This document shows, one piece after another, positions 27,843 through 35,577 of a stretch of 64,000 bases of DNA (position 1 is the stretch's first letter; each line of letters starts with the position of its first letter). Source of the DNA: Bacteroides sp. (GTDB lineage: Bacteria > Bacteroidota > Bacteroidia > Bacteroidales > Bacteroidaceae); assembly GCA_021201335.1 (NCBI GenBank), contig JAJQFD010000041.1, positions 1-64,000 on the forward strand, read 5' to 3'. The notes under the pieces were generated by a model. The model searched no databases. It saw nothing but the letters and a program-made list of their open reading frames with translations, and was not told the origin of the DNA. The position numbers were made by a program, and so were the translations under genes.

Positions 27843-29426
27843 ATGAAAAACATAACTTTAAAATTCAGACTAAATGATTTAATAGTCGTCTTTTTCCTGA
27901 TTTTAGTTTTAGTAAACAGGAGTATCCCGATTGATTTTTCTTCATTATGGATTTATAGTAGTCTGCTTTTGCTTTATATTATTGGTCGAAGAATATTTAA
28001 ACATTACTTATTTATTGTTGAGTGGTTTATTATTTTTTATGGGTTTATTGAATCTATATATGCAATTCTGCAGTATTACAACGTAGCTGAAAGCAATCAT
28101 AGCCTTTTTACTATTACAGGATCTTTTAGCAATCCAGGTCAATTAGCCGGATTATTAGCAATAAGTTTAATAATCTGTATAGGAAAGGCTATAGAATCGG
28201 TCGCATGTAAGAAATATTCCATCTCTTTTATTGTATTCCAGTTAACATTATTAACAGCATATGCTTTAATACTTACTAATTCAAGAGCTGGTATAATAAG
28301 TGCATTTGCGGGAGCATTATTTATTTTAACTGTTACAAATAATAACTTTAAAAGTTTAATTAAAAGCAGGGCATTAAAAGCAGTTACCTTAAGGGTTGTT
28401 TTCTTCTTTTGTATTATATATGTCTTAGCAATTATATATTTATATAAAAAAGATTCGGCCAATGGACGACTATTTATATGGAACAATACCAAAGATATGA
28501 TTATGGATAGACCGATAATAGGGTTTGGTAGTGGCGGATGGCAATCTCATTACATGCATTATCAGGCAAATTATTTTAAAAATAATCCTAATTCAAAATT
28601 TATTATGTTAGCCGATAATATTGGCTATCCTTATAATGAATTATTACATTTAATAGCTAATCATGGTATTTTGGGAATATTAATATTTATGTGTTTATTT
28701 TATTCTATCTTTTCTCATAAGTTTATTGATAAAAGTAATAATATATTTCAAGCAGCTTTTATTGGTATTTTAATTTATTCTTGTTTTTCTTACCCATCAT
28801 TTATTTACCGACTATGTATTTTAGTTGTAATTGTAATGACTTGCCTCAAAAGCAGAAAGATATTACTACTCCGAACTACTTTTTATTTTCACTTTTTAAT
28901 ATATTCTTGTATAATTATCATCTTAAGCTTTGTAACAATTTGGTCCTACAAAATGGAATTAGATGTCAAAAGAAATATTTATAAAGCTTTTGAACAACCA
29001 AACACTAATGAGTGTTTTTTCACAAAGAAATATGATTTATTTTGTTATAATCCTCAATTAATAGATTTATATGCTCAATATAGTTATAAATTCAACAGTT
29101 TAGATAAAGCAGAAAAAGTACTTTTATTAGCTAAAAAAATAAGTCCATCATGTGAACTATACTGTGATTTAGGCGATATATATGCACAAAAAGGAGAAAC
29201 ATTTAAAGCGATAGAGTATTATAAGACAGCATCCAATATGATACCATCACGTATTATCCCGCATTATAAATTATTTGTCTTATTTAAGATGAACGGAGAC
29301 ACTATATCTGCTTGTGAAACAGGGAAACACTTACTTACACAACCTATTAAAGTAGAAAACACCAAGATAATTAGGTTGAAATCCATTGTTAAAAACTATT
29401 TATCAAAATATCAAATAACTAATTAA
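27843..29426 (+). CDS. O-antigen ligase-like membrane protein with C-terminal TPR repeats
   Basis: A 527-residue protein of the Wzy_C / O-antigen ligase-like family. About ten membrane segments fill residues 10-380. The large periplasmic loop carries LTNSRAGIISAFAGA (before it) and GRLFIWNNTKDMIMDRPIIGFGSGGWQSHYMHYQ, both typical of the family. The C-terminal 130 residues hold TPR-like repeats (FNSLDKAEKVLLLAKK, YCDLGDIYAQKGETFKAIEYY). Family members transfer polysaccharide or other polymers to a lipid or protein. No glycan genes lie nearby, so a role on the proteins of this cluster, such as protein glycosylation, is a possible inference. It starts directly behind a strong hairpin. Confidence 0.82.
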   Translation: MKNITLKFRLNDLIVVFFLILVLVNRSIPIDFSSLWIYSSLLLLYIIGRRIFKHYLFIVEWFIIFYGFIESIYAILQYYNVAESNHSLFTITGSFSNPGQLAGLLAISLIICIGKAIESVACKKYSISFIVFQLTLLTAYALILTNSRAGIISAFAGALFILTVTNNNFKSLIKSRALKAVTLRVVFFFCIIYVLAIIYLYKKDSANGRLFIWNNTKDMIMDRPIIGFGSGGWQSHYMHYQANYFKNNPNSKFIMLADNIGYPYNELLHLIANHGILGILIFMCLFYSIFSHKFIDKSNNIFQAAFIGILIYSCFSYPSFIYRLCILVVIVMTCLKSRKILLLRTTFYFHFLIYSCIIIILSFVTIWSYKMELDVKRNIYKAFEQPNTNECFFTKKYDLFCYNPQLIDLYAQYSYKFNSLDKAEKVLLLAKKISPSCELYCDLGDIYAQKGETFKAIEYYKTASNMIPSRIIPHYKLFVLFKMNGDTISACETGKHLLTQPIKVENTKIIRLKSIVKNYLSKYQITN

Positions 29427-29465
29427 TAAATTTAAAAAAATCGAAATGGTCTAGCAATAATTTTA

Positions 29466-29473
29466 TATTTTTG
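29466..29473 (+). promoter_or_regulatory. -7 box of the gene at 29496
   Basis: TATTTTTG matches TAnnTTTG, 22 bp upstream of ATG 29496. No clear -33 box is seen. Confidence 0.4.
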
Positions 29474-29495
29474 TATATCCATAAAAAAACTGATT

Positions 29496-29918
29496 ATGAA
29501 CACCAATTTTAAATTAATAGCACTATTCATTTGCATAATTATAAGTTCGATTATAAGCGCACAAAATTGTAATTACTCAATTGAACTTCTAAAAAATAAA
29601 AAATGGGTGGTGCAAGGAATTGAGGAAAAAGATTTTTCAACAACATGTAAGTACGATGATAGCAACTTAATTACAATATTTAAATATGAGGGTAAAGAAT
29701 ATACCATAGTTGACCCGTATTATCTTTCTGAAAATCAGGATACAGAATTCGACGAATCTAAAGTAAATACTGTAAATCATGGTACTTTTATTATTCAAAA
29801 ATCTGCTACAGATGTATTTGTTTTTCAAATCGTCCATTTATCAGAGAGTACTATGAGCTTGAAAAATATGAGTTCCAATGTTGTTGTAAATTATGCGGTC
29901 GAGGCAGATCAATCATAA
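29496..29918 (+). CDS. Small secreted protein, paralog of 27371
   Basis: A 140-residue protein with a signal peptide (LFICIIISSIISAQ). The mature part is homologous along its full length to the protein at 27371, roughly 40 percent by eye, with the same IELLK, KDFSTTCK, YYLS and IIQKS motifs. The two copies flank the ligase-like gene and probably arose by local duplication. This copy may have its own promoter (29466-29473). The IS3 element begins 150 bp downstream. No known function. Confidence 0.7.
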   Translation: MNTNFKLIALFICIIISSIISAQNCNYSIELLKNKKWVVQGIEEKDFSTTCKYDDSNLITIFKYEGKEYTIVDPYYLSENQDTEFDESKVNTVNHGTFIIQKSATDVFVFQIVHLSESTMSLKNMSSNVVVNYAVEADQS

Positions 29919-30117
29919 TTTGATTATAAATTGAATAAAACTGAATGATAAAAAGGATTCAATTTATTGGAAATTTACCCAACAAGGTAAGTCGATTGGA
30001 ACCCATTAAATAGAACATTTTTCAGGAATCAGTATCAAGAGAAAAAATAAGAGTGAATAAACAGGGTGTCTTACCCTAGAAAAAGTTGACTTAATAAAAG
30101 TTAATTGATTATGGGTT

Positions 30118-30479
30118 GAAAATCTACAGTTCGTAAAGTTTACGACACTTCTTTTAAGTTCGCCACCATTGAAGAATATTTTTCGGGCGATTTAAGTTTT
30201 CGTGATTTTTGTAAGAAAAAGTCCATTGACCGCACTACATTTCGCTTTTGGCTTCTTACCTTTGCCCCTGAAGGATACTTAAATACTTCTTCAGATATGA
30301 GTAAGAAAAAAGACCGTAGTGAATCCGAAGAGATTCGAGATCTCAAGCGCCAACTTCGTCAGAAAGAGTTGGAATTAAAGAAAGAAAAGATGCGTGCTGA
30401 TTTTTATCAGACGATGGTTGATGTAGCCGAAGAACAGTTGGGTATTGACATCCGAAAAAAAGTTGGCACCAAACCGTAA
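30118..30479 (+). CDS. IS3-family transposase OrfA (helix-turn-helix subunit), 5' end disrupted
   Basis: The open frame from ATG 30297 gives only 60 residues, but the same frame is open upstream to 30118 and reads KVYDTSFKFATIEEYFSGDLSFRDFC, the HTH region of IS3 OrfA. A TGA two codons after an ATG at 30112 blocks the obvious start, so either an alternative start is used or the 5' end is mutated. The C-terminal half is a leucine-zipper-like coiled coil (DLKRQLRQKELELKKEK). The frame ends at 30479 shortly after A7G at 30455-30462, where -1 slippage would fuse it to OrfB. Confidence 0.75.
30455..30462 (+). promoter_or_regulatory. Programmed -1 frameshift site of the IS3 element
   Basis: A seven-A run followed by G near the end of orfA. 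A -1 slip changes the frame to KKSWHQTVKRLTAQAGGHSV, which runs straight into OrfB. This is the usual IS3 arrangement. Confidence 0.7.
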
Positions 30480-30520
30480 AACGGCTTACTGCACAGGCTG
30501 GTGGACATTCTGTTTCCGGT

Positions 30521-31383
30521 TTGTGCAGACTGTTTGGTGTGAGTAAGCAAGCCTATTACAAACATGTAGATAATGTTTTTTCCCGATTAGCCCATGAGCG
30601 TTTTCTTTTGGAATACGTTCACAGCATCCGTGAACTTGATCCTGGTTTGGGAGGTGAAAAACTTTGGATAATATATAAAGAATACTTTGGAGCAGATCAT
30701 AGCTTGGGGTGTGATGCTTTTCTGGCAGTTTTAAAACAGTATGGTCTGATGCTGCGTAAACACAAGAAGGGCTGTCGTACTACCGACTCCAATCATGGAC
30801 TTCCGGTATACCCCAATCTTGTAGAGCATTTGCTGTTGACCAGGGCTGATCAGGTTTGGGTGAGTGATATTACTTATATTCTCACTGATCAGGGCTTTTG
30901 TTATCTTTCTATTGTTAGGGATGCTTATACGCATGAGGTTGTTGGATGGTTTGTAGCACCTACATTGGAATCTATTTATACGCTTGAAGCATTAAAAATG
31001 GCCTGTGAACGCTTAGAAGAAATAAATGCCAATTTAATCCATCACTCTGACCGAGGTACTCAATATGCAAGTTTATTGTATACTTCCCACCTGAAAGGAT
31101 TGAAAATACAAATAAGTATGACTGAAAGTGGAGATCCCAAAGATAATGCGATTGCCGAACGTATCAATGGAATTCTCAAAACAGAGTTTTAAATCACCAG
31201 CAGTTTAAGAATATAGAACAGGTAAGTCTTAAGGTAAGTCAAGCTGTCGATTTTTACAACAACCAAAGGCCACACAGAAGCCTGGATATGATGACACCCC
31301 GGAAAGCTAGAGAAAAGACTGGGATAATAAAAAAACGATGGAAAAGTTACAAAGATAACTACAGGAAAGAATATATTACCTGA
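30521..31383 (+). CDS. IS3-family transposase OrfB (DDE integrase), frameshifted near the C-terminus
   Basis: The rve-type DDE transposase subunit. It has the HTH_21-like start (VSKQAYYKHVDN), the first Asp in QVWVSDITYI, the second in LIHHSDRGTQYAS, and the Glu region in GDPKDNAIAERINGILK. The frame as written ends at 31192 (223 residues), just past the T4 run at 31187-31190. With one more T it continues NHQQFKNIEQVSL...FYNNQRPHRSLDMMTP and stops at 31383, the normal IS3 C-terminus, for about 287 residues. Made by -1 frameshifting from OrfA. Confidence 0.85.
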
Positions 31384-31620
31384 AAAGCTTATCTTTGTCT
31401 TGGAGAAAAAAATGCTCTACTAAGAGCTGAGAACAAGAAAAGGCCTGGCCTAAAAACAAGGTCTTTCTTGTTCAAAATTATGGTTTAAAAGATAAGTTGT
31501 CAACCCGTTCCAGGGATAAAAAGAAAAGGGGGAAACCGATTTTAGAGATAAAATAAAAAACGGTCAACCCAATATAGATTTAATTGTTAAACCAAGTCAA
31601 CTCACTACAGGGATAAGACA

Positions 31621-31919
31621 AAAAACAGTCAACCAAAATCAGGTTACTACAGGGTAACAAAGCACTAAAGGCCGACAAAACCCAAACTGCAAAATCAGCT
31701 GTGTAATGTAATACAGAATTGGAATAATATTATGTTCATTCCTTACTTCACTCTGAGCCAAACCTATCGCACGTTCAGTACTAACTATGCGGTAAAGTAC
31801 AATTCATAACTTAGAAAAGAACTCTAATACTTTTAATACCCTCTTCGTGCTAAATTGTTAAAGATATTTATTTTTCCATTCATTCATAGTTGATATTAAT
31901 ATGTCGTTCATCCCCCCCC
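31621..31919. other. Intergenic sequence right of the IS3 element
   Basis: No gene is seen. The first 40 bases repeat part of the IS end (GTCAAC and CTACAGGG at 31628-31655), which suggests a relic of another IS end or iterated transposase-binding sites. The rest shows nothing notable. Confidence 0.4.
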
Positions 31920-32195
31920 TTAACTATAGCAAATGAAAGCTAACCCAAGATCCAATTCGACGCCTGATATTGCTGTTACGGAAAAAGCCTCAATTTTACC
32001 ATTCTTTTCTTTTCTAAAAACTCCATTATTGTAGCTAAATGTCATCTTAGGAAGCATCTTGTTTAAAATCCAACAACATGGCCCCATTATGAAAATTAAA
32101 ATATAATAAAGTATTTCGATAATGTTATTGTCAAATCTTGTTGAGTGCATTTGTGTTACAGAATAAAATATTTCGCCAACTATCCCCAAAGGCAA
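31920..32195 (-). CDS. Hypothetical membrane protein, C-terminal part (frameshifted)
   Basis: Continuation, in another frame, of the membrane protein starting at 32661. The frame is open back to about 32288 and reads ENIHLEFSITEIRIAALRF, then a hydrophobic segment (FPIIFGCYVLLPLGIVGEIFY), another (ILYYILIFIMGPCCWIL), and a short soluble tail. Removing one A from the A5 run at 32284-32288 joins the two parts into 246 residues. Function unknown. Confidence 0.6.
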   Translation of the reverse strand: MPLGIVGEIFYSVTQMHSTRFDNNIIEILYYILIFIMGPCCWILNKMLPKMTFSYNNGVFRKEKNGKIEAFSVTAISGVELDLGLAFICYS

Positions 32196-32661
32196 TAGAA
32201 CATAACATCCAAAAATTATTGGAAACCGTAATGCTGCGATACGAATTTCTGTGATTGAAAATTCTAAATGAATGTTTTCTTCCTTTTTCTAAAGATTTCT
32301 TTTTGCTAGAAAAATGTCTCTTGCTCCTATGTTTTTCTTTCCCGATAATTAAACCTACGAAAACACCTAATAGTAAAATCACAAGAACGACTACCATAAC
32401 TGTTGTTCTTATCCACTTTTCATGGAATAACTGATAAAAACCAAGTAGAATACCCGCAACTCCTCCAAGAAAAACAATAAAAGCCTGCACTTTGGAATTT
32501 ACTTTGAAATCAGGTTGCTTTTGTTCATCTTTTGGAGCGTAAAAATATCCGCTCCTCCAACGGACAGATAATTTGCCTGTGAAATATAAATAGGCTAAAA
32601 TGAAACATCCTATACTTGCAGAAAAAAGAACAATTGCTCCTGTTAAACTACTTTCCTCCAT
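32131..32661 (-). CDS. Hypothetical membrane protein, N-terminal part (frameshifted)
   Basis: A 176-residue frame whose first 130 residues are credible: a first membrane helix (GAIVLFSASIGCFILAYLYF), a short loop, then two closely spaced helices (AFIVFLGGVAGILLGFYQLF and TVMVVVLVILLLGVFVGLII) and a basic segment (KEKHRSKRHFSSKKK). After the A5 run at 32284-32288 the frame loses hydrophobic pattern and the adjoining frame takes over. I recognise no family. It lies alone between the IS3 element and the cytolysin-like region. Confidence 0.6.
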   Translation of the reverse strand: MEESSLTGAIVLFSASIGCFILAYLYFTGKLSVRWRSGYFYAPKDEQKQPDFKVNSKVQAFIVFLGGVAGILLGFYQLFHEKWIRTTVMVVVLVILLLGVFVGLIIGKEKHRSKRHFSSKKKSLEKGRKHSFRIFNHRNSYRSITVSNNFWMLCSIAFGDSWRNILFCNTNALNKI

Positions 32662-32858
32662 TTATTTTGTTTTTCTTTTTGATCACTTGATTATTGGCGT
32701 AACAAAAATATGCCAACTCGCCCCAAAAATACTAATTATTTGTCAAACAGGTACCATACCCCTTAAAACTGTATATTAGAGCGGACTCTGCTACTTCTTA
32801 TGTGTGCCTGTATCGGGTTTTATGTAAAATCAGTTCTACATATGCATGCAGGGATGCC

Positions 32859-32946
32859 TAAAAACGGTTACCGTTCCGGGTCAAAACGGTTACCATCATC
32901 ACCCAAAACGGTTACCACTTAGGGGTGTAATGGTAACCGTTTTTTC
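32859..32946. repeat. AACGGTTACC hairpin repeat, copy 1
   Basis: Three direct copies of AAAACGGTTACC followed by the inverted GGTAACCGTTTTTT. Any of the three can pair with the last, giving a 12-bp stem followed by T6, the form of an intrinsic terminator. A second copy of the same unit, in the same orientation, is at 38127-38199. Confidence 0.75.
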
Positions 32947-33760
32947 ATTGGGGTTGCCGGAAGATTGAAAAGGGATTCAGGGCAGCCAATTGCATGCAGA
33001 AAAAAATCGCTCCCCTCGTTGGTACCCATTTGTGAAGAAAGGATTAGGTATAGGTGAAAGTACTACTTATTCTTGGGTTTATACCATTAATACTTTTATG
33101 TTTAGATTCGTAATTGCGGCATTAAAATCACTCTGTTGCCGCTTTTTTTATATATTTACAATTGATCATTATAATACCAAATCCATGTAAAAGATTTTAT
33201 TTTCAGTCATTGCTTCTCTCATAACTTACAATCAAAGAATAAGAAATGTATTAATATTGGGAAGATTCCTCCCCAATACATATTCTTAAATAAACTGTTT
33301 TCCTATCGGAAATACGACGCAAAATAATACAATTTTATATTGCAAATAATCTTACAGTGGATATTCACTTGAATGTTAATTCATTTGTAAAATTGCATAT
33401 TTAATTACTAATTTGGACGAAGCACTTCCGCATAAATGCAACAAACCAACAATGCTGTACAGTCTTTTATATCTTTAAATACTCTCAGTGTGTTAAATAG
33501 CGTTAACAGTTCTTTGCATATTCTATACCTATCATTACATTTGCCCAAAATTAACAAACACAACGAAACACGCCAAATTAAAAGTTTTATAGTGATTTTT
33601 TCAGGCTAGCCCGGAAATTTCAACCTTCCCTCTCCTTTTTCAAATAGGAGCCAATCAGGTATCTCATAAAATCTTTTCTATTGGTTATATAAACAGAAAA
33701 AACGGTCAGAACAACTGTTTTCTGATTTATCAACAGGTGGTTTAAACAATTACCTTGGGT

Positions 33761-33768
33761 TATTTTTG
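33761..33768 (+). promoter_or_regulatory. -7 box of the cytolysin-like operon
   Basis: TATTTTTG matches TAnnTTTG, 45 bp upstream of ATG 33814. A -33 TTTG is not evident at the expected spacing. Confidence 0.45.
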
Positions 33769-33813
33769 CAATCAATTAACACAACACAAACATATTTTCA
33801 ATCTTAAGGTTTT

Positions 33814-35565
33814 ATGAAAAATTACTGGCTTACTACCTTATCGATATTTACCTGGATACTATTCTTTTATTCATGCTCCAAATCAGATGATTTAATATTC
33901 AATGACAAAGAGGAGATCCCGGAAGAAATCGGCGAAAGTCCCGAAGAGAAAGGATTAAAAATTCAAGAGTTTTTAAACAGCGTTATTTTATTGGATACAT
34001 TACCCATTTTCCCTTTGGAATATCAGGTTCTTTCGGAATGGTTAGATGATGAAATTTATCTATCTAATAACAATTATAAACCGGGTTATTATAATCCGAA
34101 ATGGAGCAGAACACGGATCTATGGATTAGAGCAAATCCCCAATATGTTGGTAACACAATCTACTGACATTATCTGGCCCGGCAACCTTATACAGGGAAAA
34201 TCGGTGAGGGAAGGAAAACTGGCCCCTGTACCCCTTGGTTTAAGCAGAAAACCCTGTAGAGTTTATTTAAATGCGGTATCCGGACAAGACATGAATTACT
34301 ATCGGGATATTCAAACTTTTACCGGGTCGGAAGTCATTCAAGCGATGAATGATATTATGAATGAGCATACTCACGGACTTCCTGCTGATATAACCTATGT
34401 ACAAAGAACAGTACATAACGAAGAAGAGATGGCTTATCAGCTGGATATGAACGAAAATGAATTTAAATCCCTGATTGGAGATGCCTTTTCCAATACCTCT
34501 TGGAAAGAGAAGAAGAACAGAGTGATGGTGAAATTAGTCCAGGTATATTTCCAGATGGTATATGAATTCAATGGGATGCACGAGGTTTTTAAAGAAAACA
34601 CAAACATAGAAGATTTGCGCCCCTATGTGGGCGACAGGAATCCGATGTGTTACATTTCCTCCGTTTCATATGGTCGTTATTTTGTTCTGCTTTATGAGTC
34701 CGACCAATCTTATGAAAAATTATCTCAAGCTATAAACAAAACATTTAATCAGGACGCCTCTGAACCTCTTACTAGTGAAGATAAATCAATCATGAGAAGT
34801 GCCAGGGTTACTCTCCGGCAAATTGGAGGAGACGCTGATTCCGGACTTCAAACGATTACTGGTGACGCAGAGAAAATCAGAGAATTTGTTTTAAAAGGAG
34901 CAATAGCGGATAAAGACAATGTGGGAGCTCCCATATTTTATAACATGAGATATTTAGGCAATTCCTATCCTGTAAAAACTTATAAAACAATTGATTCTGA
35001 GGTTAATCTCATGGAATATGTGCCCGCCAAGAAAAAGAATGATGTGGTTATTCATCTTGATAATATCCGCTCTAATGCTTTATATCTTACAGGAGGAAAT
35101 TACAGCAACATATCCGGTAAATCCAAATTTTCAGTTAGTAACATTTATGTAGATGTGATGAATGGCAACATCCTGGCTAAACGTTTTACCTATAATCCGC
35201 AAATAACAAATGTAGGTACAACCTCTCTCTTTAGTAAAAATTGCTCTCATGAAATAAAGCTGGGACAACTGGGTGAAAATACAACCAAAAAAGTTAAAAT
35301 TTCGTTTACTGTCACTTACTATGCCAAAAGATATTCCAACGGATTTTTAGGAACAGGAGGTAGCAGCAGTGGTGAAACGAAATCATTTCAGGTGGTAGCC
35401 GTTTACAAATTCAATCCTATTACTGAAAAATGGGAAAAAGAAAGTACCGACTTACCTGGAACTACAGTAAGAATGAATTACATGAAAGTAAATGGTAATG
35501 TAGATCACTGTGGCATTAATTTCAATTTGAATTATAAATTTTCAGCAAACAAAGAAACTTATTAA
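33814..35565 (+). CDS. Cholesterol-dependent cytolysin-like (CDCL) lipoprotein, first of a pair
   Basis: A 583-residue lipoprotein (lipobox FYSC, Cys21) of the thiol-activated cytolysin family. Family landmarks: IIWPGNLIQGKSV (119-131), NPMCYISSVSYGRYFVLLYE (276-295), and QIGGD...ITGD...IREFVLKGA...GAPIFYNMRYL (336-381). These match the pore-forming core of CDCs. The Trp-rich undecapeptide and cholesterol-binding Thr-Leu of the classical toxins are absent. In gut Bacteroidales such proteins are known, in pairs, as CDCLs that form complement-like pores and kill other bacteria after proteolytic activation. The partner follows 12 bp downstream. The pore role here is by family; targets are unknown. 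Confidence 0.88.
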   Translation: MKNYWLTTLSIFTWILFFYSCSKSDDLIFNDKEEIPEEIGESPEEKGLKIQEFLNSVILLDTLPIFPLEYQVLSEWLDDEIYLSNNNYKPGYYNPKWSRTRIYGLEQIPNMLVTQSTDIIWPGNLIQGKSVREGKLAPVPLGLSRKPCRVYLNAVSGQDMNYYRDIQTFTGSEVIQAMNDIMNEHTHGLPADITYVQRTVHNEEEMAYQLDMNENEFKSLIGDAFSNTSWKEKKNRVMVKLVQVYFQMVYEFNGMHEVFKENTNIEDLRPYVGDRNPMCYISSVSYGRYFVLLYESDQSYEKLSQAINKTFNQDASEPLTSEDKSIMRSARVTLRQIGGDADSGLQTITGDAEKIREFVLKGAIADKDNVGAPIFYNMRYLGNSYPVKTYKTIDSEVNLMEYVPAKKKNDVVIHLDNIRSNALYLTGGNYSNISGKSKFSVSNIYVDVMNGNILAKRFTYNPQITNVGTTSLFSKNCSHEIKLGQLGENTTKKVKISFTVTYYAKRYSNGFLGTGGSSSGETKSFQVVAVYKFNPITEKWEKESTDLPGTTVRMNYMKVNGNVDHCGINFNLNYKFSANKETY

Positions 35566-35577
35566 AATATACCTAAT

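Larger units (their letters stand above)
30067..31620 (+). mobile_element. IS3-family insertion sequence (about 1.55 kb)
   Basis: Imperfect terminal inverted repeats TGTCTTACCCT...GTTGACTT (from 30067) and, on the other strand, TGTCTTATCCCT...GTTGACTT (from 31620) bracket an orfA/orfB pair with the IS3-type A7G slippery site. I see no target-site duplication. The distance from the orfB stop to the right end (about 240 bp) is longer than usual and contains repeated GTCAAC motifs. Both reading frames carry a disruption (see the two ORFs), so the copy is probably inactive as written. Confidence 0.7.
32662..33813. other. 1.15-kb intergenic region ahead of the cytolysin-like pair
   Basis: No gene is supported; short frames here lack family resemblance or coding pattern. 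It contains the first copy of the AACGGTTACC hairpin repeat (32859-32946) and, near its right end, a -7 box TATTTTTG at 33761-33768. The middle is AT-rich (33180-33560). The length is unusual for this compact genome and may hold regulatory sites for the lipoprotein pair. Confidence 0.5.

Noticed and set aside
30067..31620. Reading orfA/orfB disconnection of the IS3 element as damage
   Set aside because: The A7G site at 30455-30462 explains that shift as normal programmed frameshifting. Only the blocked orfA start and the break at 31187-31190 count as possible damage.
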